Source of the DNA: F23-B02 sp963625685
Lineage (GTDB): Bacteria > Bacillota > Clostridia > Oscillospirales > Oscillospiraceae
Assembly: GCA_963625685.1 (NCBI GenBank)
Contig: CAVFTR010000019.1
Location: 1-29,739, forward strand
Direction: 5' to 3'
DNA: 29,739 nt
The notes under the pieces were generated by a model. That model was not told the DNA's origin and did no database searches. It worked only from the letters and a program-made list of their open reading frames with translations. Positions 22,001-29,739 of this stretch are shown in pieces. The position numbers were made by a program, and so were the translations under genes. The first letter of the stretch is position 1; every line of letters begins with the position of its first letter.

Positions 22001-22515
22001 TCGGCGAGACGTGAGTCGTCGCGCTGGCCCATGCAGACGGCGTCGGCCAGCTCCAGAAAATCGTCGCCGGGCGACTCGTAGCACTCGTCGAGCACGCGCT
22101 GTATAACGCGCTGCTTTATCGCCTCGGCCCTGTCCTCCTCGATGACGCGGAAATCCGGACTGAGCTGCGCGGCGTGGCAGTGCTCGCGCAGAAAGCTCTG
22201 GCAGAAGGAGTCGATGGTGCCTATCTGCGCTCCGGCGCACAGGGCGCTCTGACGGCGCAGCCTGCGGTCGTCGGGCGTGGCGGCAAGGCGCTCGGCGATC
22301 GCGTCCTGTATGCGGCCCCTGAGCTCCGCCGCCGCCGCCTTCGTAAAGGTGATGACCAGAAACGAGTCTATATCCGCGTCGCGCTCGATGCGGTGCAAAA
22401 GGCGCTCTGTCAGAACTCTCGTCTTGCCGCTTCCGGCCGCCGCCGATACGAGCACGGCGCGCCCCGTTTCCTCTATCGCGGCCCTCTGCGAAGCGGTGGG
22501 CTCAAACCTCGCCAT
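19051..22515 (-). CDS. addA: ATP-dependent helicase/nuclease subunit AddA
   Basis: 1154 residues, normal length for AddA. AddA supplies the UvrD-like 3'-5' helicase and one RecB-type nuclease of AddAB, which resects double-strand breaks for recombination. Walker A is AAAGSGKT (25-32) after the Q-motif TASQRAAI. Walker B is MVDEYQDVNRVQ in the middle of helicase domain 1. SF1 motifs include VHKSKGLEFPVVFLC and LLYVALTRAR. The C-terminal nuclease has LLQGVIDCMI and VIDYKTDRV, with the catalytic Asp and Lys. The ATG follows AAGGAGG and overlaps addB by 14 bp, the usual Firmicute addB-addA order. Confidence 0.97.
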   Translation of the reverse strand: MARFEPTASQRAAIEETGRAVLVSAAAGSGKTRVLTERLLHRIERDADIDSFLVITFTKAAAAELRGRIQDAIAERLAATPDDRRLRRQSALCAGAQIGTIDSFCQSFLREHCHAAQLSPDFRVIEEDRAEAIKQRVIQRVLDECYESPGDDFLELADAVCMGQRDDSRLAETVLTLHRKTQSHARPGLWLRQQLESLEPTEDDAGKTVWGAEILSELRDSALYWAQRMDELCQRAAGSPVIAEKYGASCAETALSLRELARACELGWDRALSALPPSFPRLGVLRQSPDPELSEYIKAVRALCRKSCEKYSKLLGGDSEKLLGDMRASAPAMRALIELTLRFDRAYAAEKRRKAEVDFADLEHLTAQLLTNEDGSPTELARETSRRFCEIMVDEYQDVNRVQDDIFRALSKNGENLFMVGDVKQAIYRFRLADPLIFTEKYESYAFLSEAGEGEPAKIMLQENFRSRQEIVDGINSVFSACMSKKLGDIDYDENAELRCGGLYADAGESPELILIDVKGGEDDLRGKSEKEAAVVADKIRELMLSGMTVSGRALGYGDIALLMRSANSVGEIYRRELILRGIPVAAGQGGSFFAATETASLRSLLAVIDNPHQDVALIAVLRSGTFGFSADELTQIRLCDRAGDFFTALTKASETSEKCAGFLETLGKLRSRAQDTPVDELLMFIYNELGLMALCSAMPDAPQRCANLRMMLSLARRFASGGFRGLHRFCLWLDRLAERGGDMSAASAEGAVKIMTVHKSKGLEFPVVFLCDASRRFNDADLKATVLIHPELGLGPRICDLHRRLEYSGLARSAIKQRLHREQLSEEMRLLYVALTRARERLFVTAAMNIKDPEKKLQDMMLQCTVPMSPEILMSAQSFADWMIYAQLCAGQERFKLSFISAAGAGERQEEVFGTETVPPDPGLTERLRHNLAFVYPHERASQLPSKVTATELKRLYEPDAEAASLAPAPAGVFRTPRLGREKRLSPAQRGSATHALLQYIDYAKAGSEEDIRGELRRLVSERFLSPRQAEAVDTQSILRLFRSELGQRIMRADTLRREFRFSLLCPAESFFDGGEGESVLLQGVIDCMIVENGGITVIDYKTDRVSGEAALERAKSYESQLEAYARAAGRMTGMPVRERLLYFLFSGELIKV

Positions 22516-25500
22516 CTGCCTCGCCTCCTTCCAGTACGCTCCACACCTTCGTCGCGGGAAGGCGGGGCGTTATTCTCATGCTCTCGCCGTTTTCGCCGTC
22601 GCGGAAGCGGCAGGCGTCGAAATAATCGCAGTGCAGGCAGGCGTTTTTCTGCTGATCTGCGTAGTAGGGGTCGGCCGCGATGCTGCCGGCCCGAAGCTCG
22701 GCGGCCATGCCGCGCAGCGTGCGCTCTATGTGCTTTGCCAGCGCTCCGAAGCGCTCGGCCGAGGCCAGCGCGTCGCAGCTCTCGCCGTTTTTTCTGAGCT
22801 TCACGGGTATATACCGCGGCTCGTCGGAGCGCTCCATCGCGGCGATGACCTCGGGGTCGTCGAGGATAAGCCCGCTGCGGCGCAGGCTCTCGCCGCGCTT
22901 TTTCTCAAGCTGCGCGTCGGACATGTCCGCGTCGCCGCGCACGCACTCGTCGCGCGCGGGAACGTACAGCACTCCGGCCGGGACGATCTCATGGCCGTAC
23001 AGGTCCTTTCCGTTTTCGCCGAGCGAGAACAGGTACAGCAGCATCTGAAGGTTCATGCCGTACAGCACGTCCGAGAGCTCGAATTTCTTCCTGCCGGTCT
23101 TGTAGTCTACAACGCGCAGGTACAGCTTTCCCTCGTGCAGCCAGCCGTCGACCCTGTCGGCGATGCCGCTGAGCACGAGGCTGTCCTCGCCCTCGCCGAG
23201 CTCTATAGGCTCGAGCTCCGGCGTGCCGGAAAAGTCGAGCTCGAACGACAGCGGCGTAAAGTCGCTGCGCCGCAGCTCGTCGGCCAGGTCGAGAACTATC
23301 TGACGCACCTGCTGCGTCAGGCGGCGGAAGAGGTGCTCAAAGCGCTTGCTCTTGTCGCGGAAGTCGTTGAGCTCGGTGCTTATATATTCCGAGACGTATT
23401 TGCCGCACAGGGCGGAAACGGTCCCGTCATCGACGTTTTTATAGCCGCCCATGGAGCCGACCTCGCGAGTGACCTGCTCCAGGATGCGGTGCATGAAGGT
23501 GCCCGTCTCGGGAGCGGTGAAGCCCGCCGGCTCGTGCGGTCTTGCCCTGAGCGCGTACTGCATGAAGTAGGAAAAGCGGCAGGAGGCGAACTTGTCTATC
23601 CTCGAGGCGGAAAGGCGCAGCCTGTCGCCGTACAGGGCCCTGACCGAGGCGCGAGACAGACTGCCGCGGCTGCGGTTTGCCGCGCTTTCAAGGCTTCTGA
23701 GCCTTTCCGGCTCGCACTCGGCGAAAAACGCCGCCGCGCTCGCGGCGGCCGTGCCGCCGCCGCCGTGCAGCGACTGCGCGGCAAGCTCCAGAGCGGGAGC
23801 GCGGGCGTTGAGCCGCGCAGAATCGACATCGAAGAGACTCTCCTCGAGGCCGAAGAGCGCCCTTGCCCTGTTCACGACGAAGGCCGGGCGGCACTGCGCA
23901 CCGTTCTCGCCGGACACGGGATAGCAGAGCGTCAGAGAGTCCGACGGCAGGCTCAGGCAGCTGTACACGACCGAGAAGGCCCGCCACAGCTCGCTGTCGC
24001 CCGCGCCGCCGAGGTCAATATCCATCTCCAGCAGCCGCCGGCGCTCGTCGGAGGAGAAGACCCCCGACTCCGCCGGCGTGCCGGGGATGCGCTCGTCGGT
24101 CGCGCCGAGGACGATGAGATGCTTTATGCTGCGCCGCCGCATGCGCTCGGCCTCGCCGGCCGTCACGCAGTCGAGAGAGACGGGGATGGTGCCTATATCG
24201 TAGCGCGAGAGCATGAGCGTGAACAGGTGCCCGAAGTACTCCGCGTCCGCGGCTCCGCCGCCGAGCACGGCGGCGCACTGCTCGAGCGCCGTGACCGTTA
24301 TGTCCCACAGCTGGGCGCACTCCCCGGCGTCGGCCCGGCGCCCCGCGGCCTCGAGCTCCTCCGCCCGCGCCCGCAGCTTTTCCGCGAGCCCGAGCTCGTC
24401 AAGGAGCCCCGCGAGCGCCTGCGCCTGGCCGAGAGCCGTGGTATCGGCCGCGTGCTCGGCAAAATGCATGAGCGGCCGCCTCGCCGTTTCGCGCAGCGCG
24501 TTTATGCGCCCGAGCCGCGCCGCGGACAGCTCGTCGGGCTCCTTCCCGTAGCCGTCGGGGTGCATGCTCCAGGGCTCGTCCCTCGTCCAGGCCGAGCCGT
24601 GCAGCTGCCAGGTGAAAACGTAGCCTTCCAGCTCGTCGCAGTCGTCAGTATCGAGGCCGCAGAAGCCCGTGCGCAGATACTCGAACACGTCGTCGGCCTC
24701 CCAGCCGCCGAGGATGATCTCATACGCCGCCGATATGAGCGCCGGCAGCGGCTTTGAGAGCATGTCGGTCCTGCGCGCCGTGTACAGCGGCACGCCGTAG
24801 CGCGAGAACGCCGACTCCAGCAGCAGGCGGTAATCCTCAAAGCCCCCGGCGCACACGGCGATATCCCGCCAGCGGCAGCCGGTATCGCGCACGAGGCGCA
24901 GGGCCTCGGACGCGGCGAGCTCGCACTCGGCGTTCATGTCGGGAGCGGCGATTATATTGATGCAGCCCTCGGCGCCGGCGGCCTCGACGGCGCGGAAGCT
25001 GAACATGCTTTCGGAAAAAAGCGACAGCGGCGCGCGCTTCGTGCTCAGGCCCGTCCAGCGCTCGGCAAGAGCTTCGATCCCCCTGCCGGAGGCAAAGCGC
25101 AGGAGCGCCGCGGCCGTCATCCTGCTCAGGGCGAAGACCTCGCTGCCGCCGTCGAGCCCGTCGCAGCTCAGGCACACGGTCATGTCCGCGCCCGACAGCA
25201 GCAGGGCCTCGATAACGCGCTTTTCCTGCGCGGTGAAGTCGGTGAAGCCGTCTATGAAAATGCGCATGTCCGCGCCGAAGGAGGCCTCCTGTATCCGCTG
25301 CGCGAGCACACTCAGGCGGTCGGCGGGGTCTGCGCTCCCGTTTGCCGCGACGGCGTCGTAGGCCTCCAGGAGGAGGCCGAGATCGCGGAGCTTTTCGCCC
25401 AGCGCGCCGCCGCAGTCCTCCGCCGCGGAAAGCAGCTTGTCGCTCGTCACGCAGGCGCTTTTGAACTCGTCGACAGCGTCCAGCAGCATCGTCTGGAGCT

Positions 25501-25840
25501 CGGCAGAGCGCCGCGCCGCGCCGTAAACGCGCAGGCGCGAGTACAGAGAGCCCGCCGCCAGCGCCATGCACAGGAGCCTGCCGCCCTTGTCGAGGTATTC
25601 CTCCGCCGCGCCGCCGAGCAGGGAGCAGACCTCGCGCCAGAGCCCCGTGAACGACAGCACCTCCGCGTACAGCGACAGCCCGTCGCCGCACACCGCGCAC
25701 AGCTCGCGCTCGGCCTCGTGACTGTACTGCTCGGGCACGATCAGTATGTGCCGCCTGCCGCCTTGAGCGCCGCGCCGTATCTCGTCCATGACAGCCGCGC
25801 TCTTGCCCGTGCCGGCTGTGCCGTATAGTATTCTGAGCAT
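22502..25840 (-). CDS. addB: ATP-dependent nuclease subunit AddB
   Basis: 1112 residues. AddB contributes the inactive helicase-like arm that recognises Chi and a second nuclease, held by a [4Fe-4S] cluster. GTAGTGKS (7-14) is its N-terminal P-loop, followed by the family-typical ILIVPEQYSHEAER (33-46). The nuclease carries VVDYKTGRKKFELSDVLYGMNLQMLLYL. The iron-sulphur cysteines are in FASCRFSYFMQYAL and, near the end, NACLHCDYFDACRF. It is the first gene of addBA. The start ATG 25840 fits the conserved MLRILYGTAGTGKS beginning. Confidence 0.96.
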   Translation of the reverse strand: MLRILYGTAGTGKSAAVMDEIRRGAQGGRRHILIVPEQYSHEAERELCAVCGDGLSLYAEVLSFTGLWREVCSLLGGAAEEYLDKGGRLLCMALAAGSLYSRLRVYGAARRSAELQTMLLDAVDEFKSACVTSDKLLSAAEDCGGALGEKLRDLGLLLEAYDAVAANGSADPADRLSVLAQRIQEASFGADMRIFIDGFTDFTAQEKRVIEALLLSGADMTVCLSCDGLDGGSEVFALSRMTAAALLRFASGRGIEALAERWTGLSTKRAPLSLFSESMFSFRAVEAAGAEGCINIIAAPDMNAECELAASEALRLVRDTGCRWRDIAVCAGGFEDYRLLLESAFSRYGVPLYTARRTDMLSKPLPALISAAYEIILGGWEADDVFEYLRTGFCGLDTDDCDELEGYVFTWQLHGSAWTRDEPWSMHPDGYGKEPDELSAARLGRINALRETARRPLMHFAEHAADTTALGQAQALAGLLDELGLAEKLRARAEELEAAGRRADAGECAQLWDITVTALEQCAAVLGGGAADAEYFGHLFTLMLSRYDIGTIPVSLDCVTAGEAERMRRRSIKHLIVLGATDERIPGTPAESGVFSSDERRRLLEMDIDLGGAGDSELWRAFSVVYSCLSLPSDSLTLCYPVSGENGAQCRPAFVVNRARALFGLEESLFDVDSARLNARAPALELAAQSLHGGGGTAAASAAAFFAECEPERLRSLESAANRSRGSLSRASVRALYGDRLRLSASRIDKFASCRFSYFMQYALRARPHEPAGFTAPETGTFMHRILEQVTREVGSMGGYKNVDDGTVSALCGKYVSEYISTELNDFRDKSKRFEHLFRRLTQQVRQIVLDLADELRRSDFTPLSFELDFSGTPELEPIELGEGEDSLVLSGIADRVDGWLHEGKLYLRVVDYKTGRKKFELSDVLYGMNLQMLLYLFSLGENGKDLYGHEIVPAGVLYVPARDECVRGDADMSDAQLEKKRGESLRRSGLILDDPEVIAAMERSDEPRYIPVKLRKNGESCDALASAERFGALAKHIERTLRGMAAELRAGSIAADPYYADQQKNACLHCDYFDACRFRDGENGESMRITPRLPATKVWSVLEGGEADGEV

Positions 25841-25875
25841 CCGCCCACCGCCTCGCTTTTCGTTTATATGCCCTG

Positions 25876-25905
25876 ATTATATCATTTGATGCAAAGAGTT
25901 TGCAA
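25876..25905 (-). promoter_or_regulatory. Probable promoter of addBA
   Basis: On the minus strand, TTGCAA (25905-25900), an 18-bp spacer and TATAAT (25881-25876). Transcription would start close to 25869, about 30 nt before the addB ATG. Confidence 0.65.
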
Positions 25906-25944
25906 GCATAGCGGACAGCTATGTGCGCGCAGAGAGCAGGGAGC

Positions 25945-26140
25945 TGAACACCTCATCCGCCGCGCAAGCGCGGCACCTTCCCCTCAAGGGGAAGGCAGTG
26001 GGAGCGGCAACCCCTCAGTCAGCGCCGCTGACAGCTCCCCTTACACATGGGAGCCAAGGGGGTGCGACAGAGTTGTCGGGTGCGATCGCCTTCACTGTGT
26101 AAGGGGAGGTGGGTCGGCGTCAGCCGAGCCGGTGGGCTTG
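25945..26140 (+). repeat. Repeat modules A', B and C
   Basis: Module A' (25948-25995), module B (about 26010-26060, with GTCAGCGCCGCTGAC) and module C (about 26085-26120, GTGTAAGGGGAGGTGGGTCGG). The B-linker-C order is the same as at 6148-6275. No gene is supported here. Confidence 0.85.
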
Positions 26141-26189
26141 CTTTTTCAAAGCCCTGCGGCAGCGCCGTACACCTTTTTCAGTGCGACAA

Positions 26190-26340
26190 AAACCGTCGCA
26201 AACGGAACGGGCAAGCCTGTTCCCTACAGAGTGCGTCGGAAGTTTCAGGTCGGGCTATGGCAGCGGCTGCTTGCTTCATTTACATGCGAGCCGCCCGCCA
26301 CGGCGAGTGGCCGGGCAAGCCCGTTCCCTACGCAAATAAT
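26190..26340 (+). repeat. Two module D copies and a degraded inverted-repeat arm
   Basis: Module D at 26201-26229 and a shorter copy at 26309-26332. Between them, 26234-26276 resembles the first part of 6415-6516. Confidence 0.7.
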
Positions 26341-26516
26341 GTAGGCGGCTGGCGCCGCGATTTACAGACACCTCATCCGCCGGCTGCGCCGACACCTTCC
26401 CCTCAAGGGGAAGGTTTTTTTATCGGCGCACATACATTGTGCCGATACGTTTTTTGCGCTGTCCCGACCGGAAACTACCGACAGACCCTGTAGGGAACTT
26501 ATCTTGCCTGTTCCGT
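26341..26516 (+). repeat. Composite A'-E-G-D repeat unit
   Basis: GGCGGCTGGCGCCGCGATTT linker, module A' (26368-26414), module E (26415-26458), module G (CCCGACCGGAA) and module D in reverse orientation (26489-26516). This last D provides the stop codon of the minus-strand polyvalent-protein remnant. Confidence 0.85.
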
Positions 26517-29500
26517 TCGTAAAGGTTTGGTCGGCAGCGAGATCGGCGCGCCCTTGGCCTCTGCTATGCGCTCGAGCTGGTCTGCCGGATCAATGATATC
26601 CTCGGGGAAATAGGCCTCACCGAACATATCATGCAGCTCCATATACGCTATATCTACGCCCAGCCCCTTTTTATCATACCTTTTGCGCCCCGTATCAAAC
26701 ATTATGCGCCGCTTATATTTGCTGCGTATGCTTTCAAACTCGGCTGAACCGTCGTCGTGCAGCTTCACGCGCCGGAGGTGATCTTTCAGCCCGTTGTGCG
26801 TCTCCGTGTCCTCCTCGTTGGCTATAGCCGTCGCGTTTTCGATAACGTCTGCGGCGATATCCTCCGCCATCTCGGAGACATCGGTGTAGCGCAGCTCAGG
26901 CTCGTTGAGAAGATACTTGCCCAGCTCAGTAAGACCCTCGGTGATATCCTTCGGCTTGAGGTCTGTCTCGCTCATCTCAACGACCTCTTTCGCCAGCCTG
27001 CGGATATCGTCCATGCGCAGCTGCTTGACCTTCGTCGGCTTTGTCTGCCGCCGCCAGTAATCCACGCGCTCGCGCAGCTGCTCGTTCTGCCGCCGCAGCT
27101 CGTTGAGAGTCTCCGGCTCGCGGGAGTAGCGGATATCGGGATTGTTGTTATCAAACGTGCCGATGTTGTCGGTTGCGGATTTGACTTGTTCGGGGTGCAG
27201 GGCAATATAGGCATCCGTACTGCGCCCGAAACTGCCATCATCTCTTTCAAGAATAACGCCATCATAGCCGTTGCTTTCAAGCGCTTTCGTCAGTGCTTCC
27301 TTGGCTTTTGTGGATAACTTGTCTGCTTTTTCTGTCCACTCACTTGCGAGAGTATCCTCAGCCTCGAACAGCTCGTTAAACTTTGCATCATCATACAGTG
27401 CATGGCTATCCGCTCCGGGATTATCAGCTCTCCATTCAATTATGTAGTTTTTGAACTCTCTTATTGCTGATTGAGTTTTTTCCTTGTATTCGCGGTCAAG
27501 CGCTTCGTGCTGATTTATGATCTCTGCGTATTCATCGGACATGCTTTGCATGGCTTTTAAAAACTCGCTTCTGTTTTTTGCACGGAGTGGGTTTTCTATT
27601 CTCGCATAGAGCGCCATTTGTCTTTTCCCCTTGAGACCTATATCTTTGTTACTGCTCTTGAGGAATATTCCAAACGGTGTTCCGCTATCCCTTGTGCCGG
27701 CGCCTTCGCGTCTCGTTTCAAAAACCGTGAACTCATTCTCTGTTTGATGGTATACAATTTTAGGTGTACCGTCGGAATTTGTCACCTTGCTTTTGGCAAA
27801 CCAGCGTTTAAACTGCTGACTTTCGGTAACATCTTTGATTTTCAACTTGACAGGGGAAGCCGTCTCCGTTAAACTGTGGATGAAACCACCGTCGCGAGTT
27901 GCAGGCATCTTAGGCATTAGGACCTTTGCTCCCTGTAAAAGCGCGGTGGCTTTCTTTTCGTTCAGGTAGTAAAGGCGGAATTGCCCATTGCTTTCTTCTT
28001 GGATCGCGTCACGCAGGACTTTGGCTATAGAGTAATCCTTGCCGTAAACGCTTGCTATGGCGTTACTGTCGATTCGAATACCATTTTGATAGCCGAAACC
28101 TGTTATATTTACTGGAACAACGACCTGTTTTGCGTTATGGCGTATCTCCAACATAGCAACAATACTGTTGCTTGATTTGGTTTTAGACGTCATTATTGCG
28201 ACAGGCTTTTTTATTGCCTCGGGAAGTTGTTTTAACAGGTCTTTGCCAAGCTCATGGTCAAAATCCTTTGTTCCGTTTAGCGCGTAATCGACGTGTGATG
28301 AATTTATTGTAACCGGGAGTGACGGCATCCCGATATCAGCAAAGACTTTCGGAGTTCCACTGACTATCAGTGTATCTCTTTTGGGGATTTTGCCAGCTGC
28401 CCAATCATCAATCTGTTCGGCGAAAGGCTTTGAATAGTCGTATTTTGTCTGCTCTTTGCTGTACTTTACCCCGCTTGTAAACGGCTCAGGTACTTTACCC
28501 TTGTTAAAATAATCGTCTATATCTTTGAGAACGACCGACGAGTGAGTGTATTTCGGATATTCGACCGACGCGACGGTATCACCGTTTGTGTTGTCGATAT
28601 CAAGCACGACCTCGCCTCTGAACGACGATATGTATCTGTCAAGCGTGCTGCGCTGAGACTTGTTCGGCGCAACTGACAGATTTATGCCGCCGATCTCGGG
28701 CGAAACGCGGATGTTGCCCTCGCTCATGAACTTGACCATGCCGCCGCTGTAGTCGCCGTCGCCGTAGTCTTCACCGAGTGCGTCTGTTATATCACGGTGG
28801 TCAACCGTTCTGTAGCCGCCCGGCGCTCCCTCATGCCTGCCTGAAAAATCAAGCATTTTGCCGTCTGTGCAGATATAACCGGCTTCTTTGATTTTGTAGG
28901 TAGTACCGAAATGCTCTTCTGCGTCTTTTACTTCGCGGGAAAATTTCTCGTTGACATTTTCCTCGGAGCTGCGTATACTGTTCTCAGAAGAAGCTTCCCT
29001 GCCCAGAGCGCCGCTATTTGCGGAAGAGCCGTGATGCACTTCTTGTGCTGTGGGGAAGCTTCTTTCTCGCATATCCCCGATGTTGTAAACGATACTGCCG
29101 TCTGCACCCATAGAAATAGATATCTTGCAACGGTAATACTTTCCGTCGAAGTCAAGAAAATACGCTGTGCGATGATTCCATCCCTCCGAAGCACTGTCAC
29201 CGTGTCTGCCGTCTTCATCAGCAATGATACTATTGCCTCGTGCAGATACCTGCGCGAGCTCGTCAATGTGCGCTCCGGCGCTGACCTTGCGTGCGTATTC
29301 CTCGTCGCTCATGGTTTTGCCGTCTCTGTAGCGCGACGCAACTTTACCGGCGGTCTTTGCAGTGAGCGTGAGCACATCCCCGTCCTCGGCTATAAGCTGG
29401 ACATTCTGCCCTCGGCGTATCTTGCCGTTGATATAATCTTCAAGCTGTTCGCTCCACGATGCAGGTTCGTTTCCGAAAATGACCTGTCTGTCGGCGCGAA

Positions 29501-29685
29501 CATATTTTTTCCCGTCCGGCAGTGTCCTCGATGCTATACTTCTCCCCGCCCTTTTCCGGCGGCGCTCTGCCCTGTGTGCTGCTCCTGTCGGCGGCGTATT
29601 TGCGTATGTCTCTCTGCGCCTTGACGTAGCCTGCGCTGTTCTGCTTTGTTCCGGCGAAGATGTTTATCTTGCCCAGCGCGTCGCA
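26499..29685 (-). pseudogene. Phage/ICE-type polyvalent protein remnant, truncated and frameshifted
   Basis: The open frame runs from about 29522 to the TAA at 26499. From a GTG at 29375 it would give 958 residues, but coding continues upstream (DGKKYVRADRQVIFG, then WSEQLEDYINGKI). At 29523 the frame shifts by one base, and further upstream another frame encodes GEKYSIED and GYVKAQRDIRKYAAD until module A begins at 29686. Regions, numbered from that GTG: a beta-rich domain with WNHRTAYFLDFDGKYYR (66-82), like large polyvalent-associated domains; GYICTDGKMLDFSG (166-179); a stretch like MuF C-terminal domains (about 335-480); and a likely ART-PolyVal ADP-ribosyltransferase (about 520-765, VYHQTE...HPEQVKSATDN, then NNNPDIRYSRE). 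KFSRE, KYSKE and RYSRE separate domains. The last six residues (RTEQAR) and stop come from repeat module D. GC content falls between about 27.3 and 28.9 kb, suggesting transfer. Confidence 0.8.
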
Positions 29686-29739
29686 GCTTCCCCTTGAGGG
29701 GAAGCTGTCACCGAAGGTGACTGATGAGGTGTTATTAAT
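29686..29739 (-). repeat. Dispersed repeat module A (contig-terminal copy)
   Basis: 29686-29738 is the exact reverse complement of 1-53. It replaces the 5' part of the polyvalent-protein gene, and the window stops at its AT-rich end (GTTATTAAT). Confidence 0.9.

Noticed and set aside
22277..24757. An 826-codon open frame antisense to addB
   Set aside because: Composition is that of a mirrored GC-rich gene, and AddB motifs and start context support only the minus strand.

Overview
The window looks like a chromosomal contig from a GC-rich, endospore-forming member of the Clostridia, probably an Oscillospirales-type gut bacterium. Supporting signs are spoIID and spoIVB, a monomeric [FeFe] hydrogenase, the AddAB nuclease of Firmicutes, sigmaA-type promoters, strong Shine-Dalgarno sites and many short dispersed palindromic repeats of the kind common in that group. 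The assignment is inference, because no rRNA or other taxonomic marker is present.

Layout. 1-298 is repeat-derived. 299-1375 (-) is spoIID. 1505-2497 (+) is an unrecognised membrane protein. 2803-4353 (+) is a monomeric [FeFe] hydrogenase with a good promoter and a leader containing a terminator-like hairpin. 4505-5491 (-) is spoIVB. 5545-6516 is a repeat island bounded in part by a 100-bp inverted repeat. 6616-9621 is a methionine-type ABC transporter operon. Its leader encodes a 37-residue peptide very rich in Met and Cys codons, followed by an intrinsic terminator. Next come a second small ORF, a lipoprotein that looks like a circularly permuted MetQ, then MetN and MetI. 9630-9916 is a MITE-like element flanked by two copies of one hairpin. 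9926-10672 (-) is a flavodoxin/ferredoxin fusion protein.

10900-16211 (+) is a four-gene operon: two YhgE/Pip-family membrane proteins separated by a small membrane protein, ending in a degenerate CpsB/CapC-like phosphoesterase. 16281-18485 (+) is a MATE exporter with its own MerR-family regulator, driven by a promoter with a 19-bp spacer filled by a perfect palindrome. 18491-18694 is a second, diverged copy of the 9.7-kb element. rpmE (L31) and addB-addA lie on the minus strand from 25840 to 18746. 25945-26516 is another repeat island. 26499-29685 (-) is a broken gene for a phage/ICE-type polyvalent protein, cut at both ends by repeats and carrying a frameshift. The first and last 53 bases form a perfect inverted repeat, so the contig probably ends because of repeats.

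The most interesting part is the methionine-transport locus. It combines an apparent Met/Cys leader-peptide attenuator, where Firmicutes usually use S-box or T-box RNAs, with a binding protein whose two halves are in swapped order. Second in interest are the twin YhgE/Pip operon with its likely pseudoenzyme and the repeat elements, which have altered the ends of neighbouring genes.
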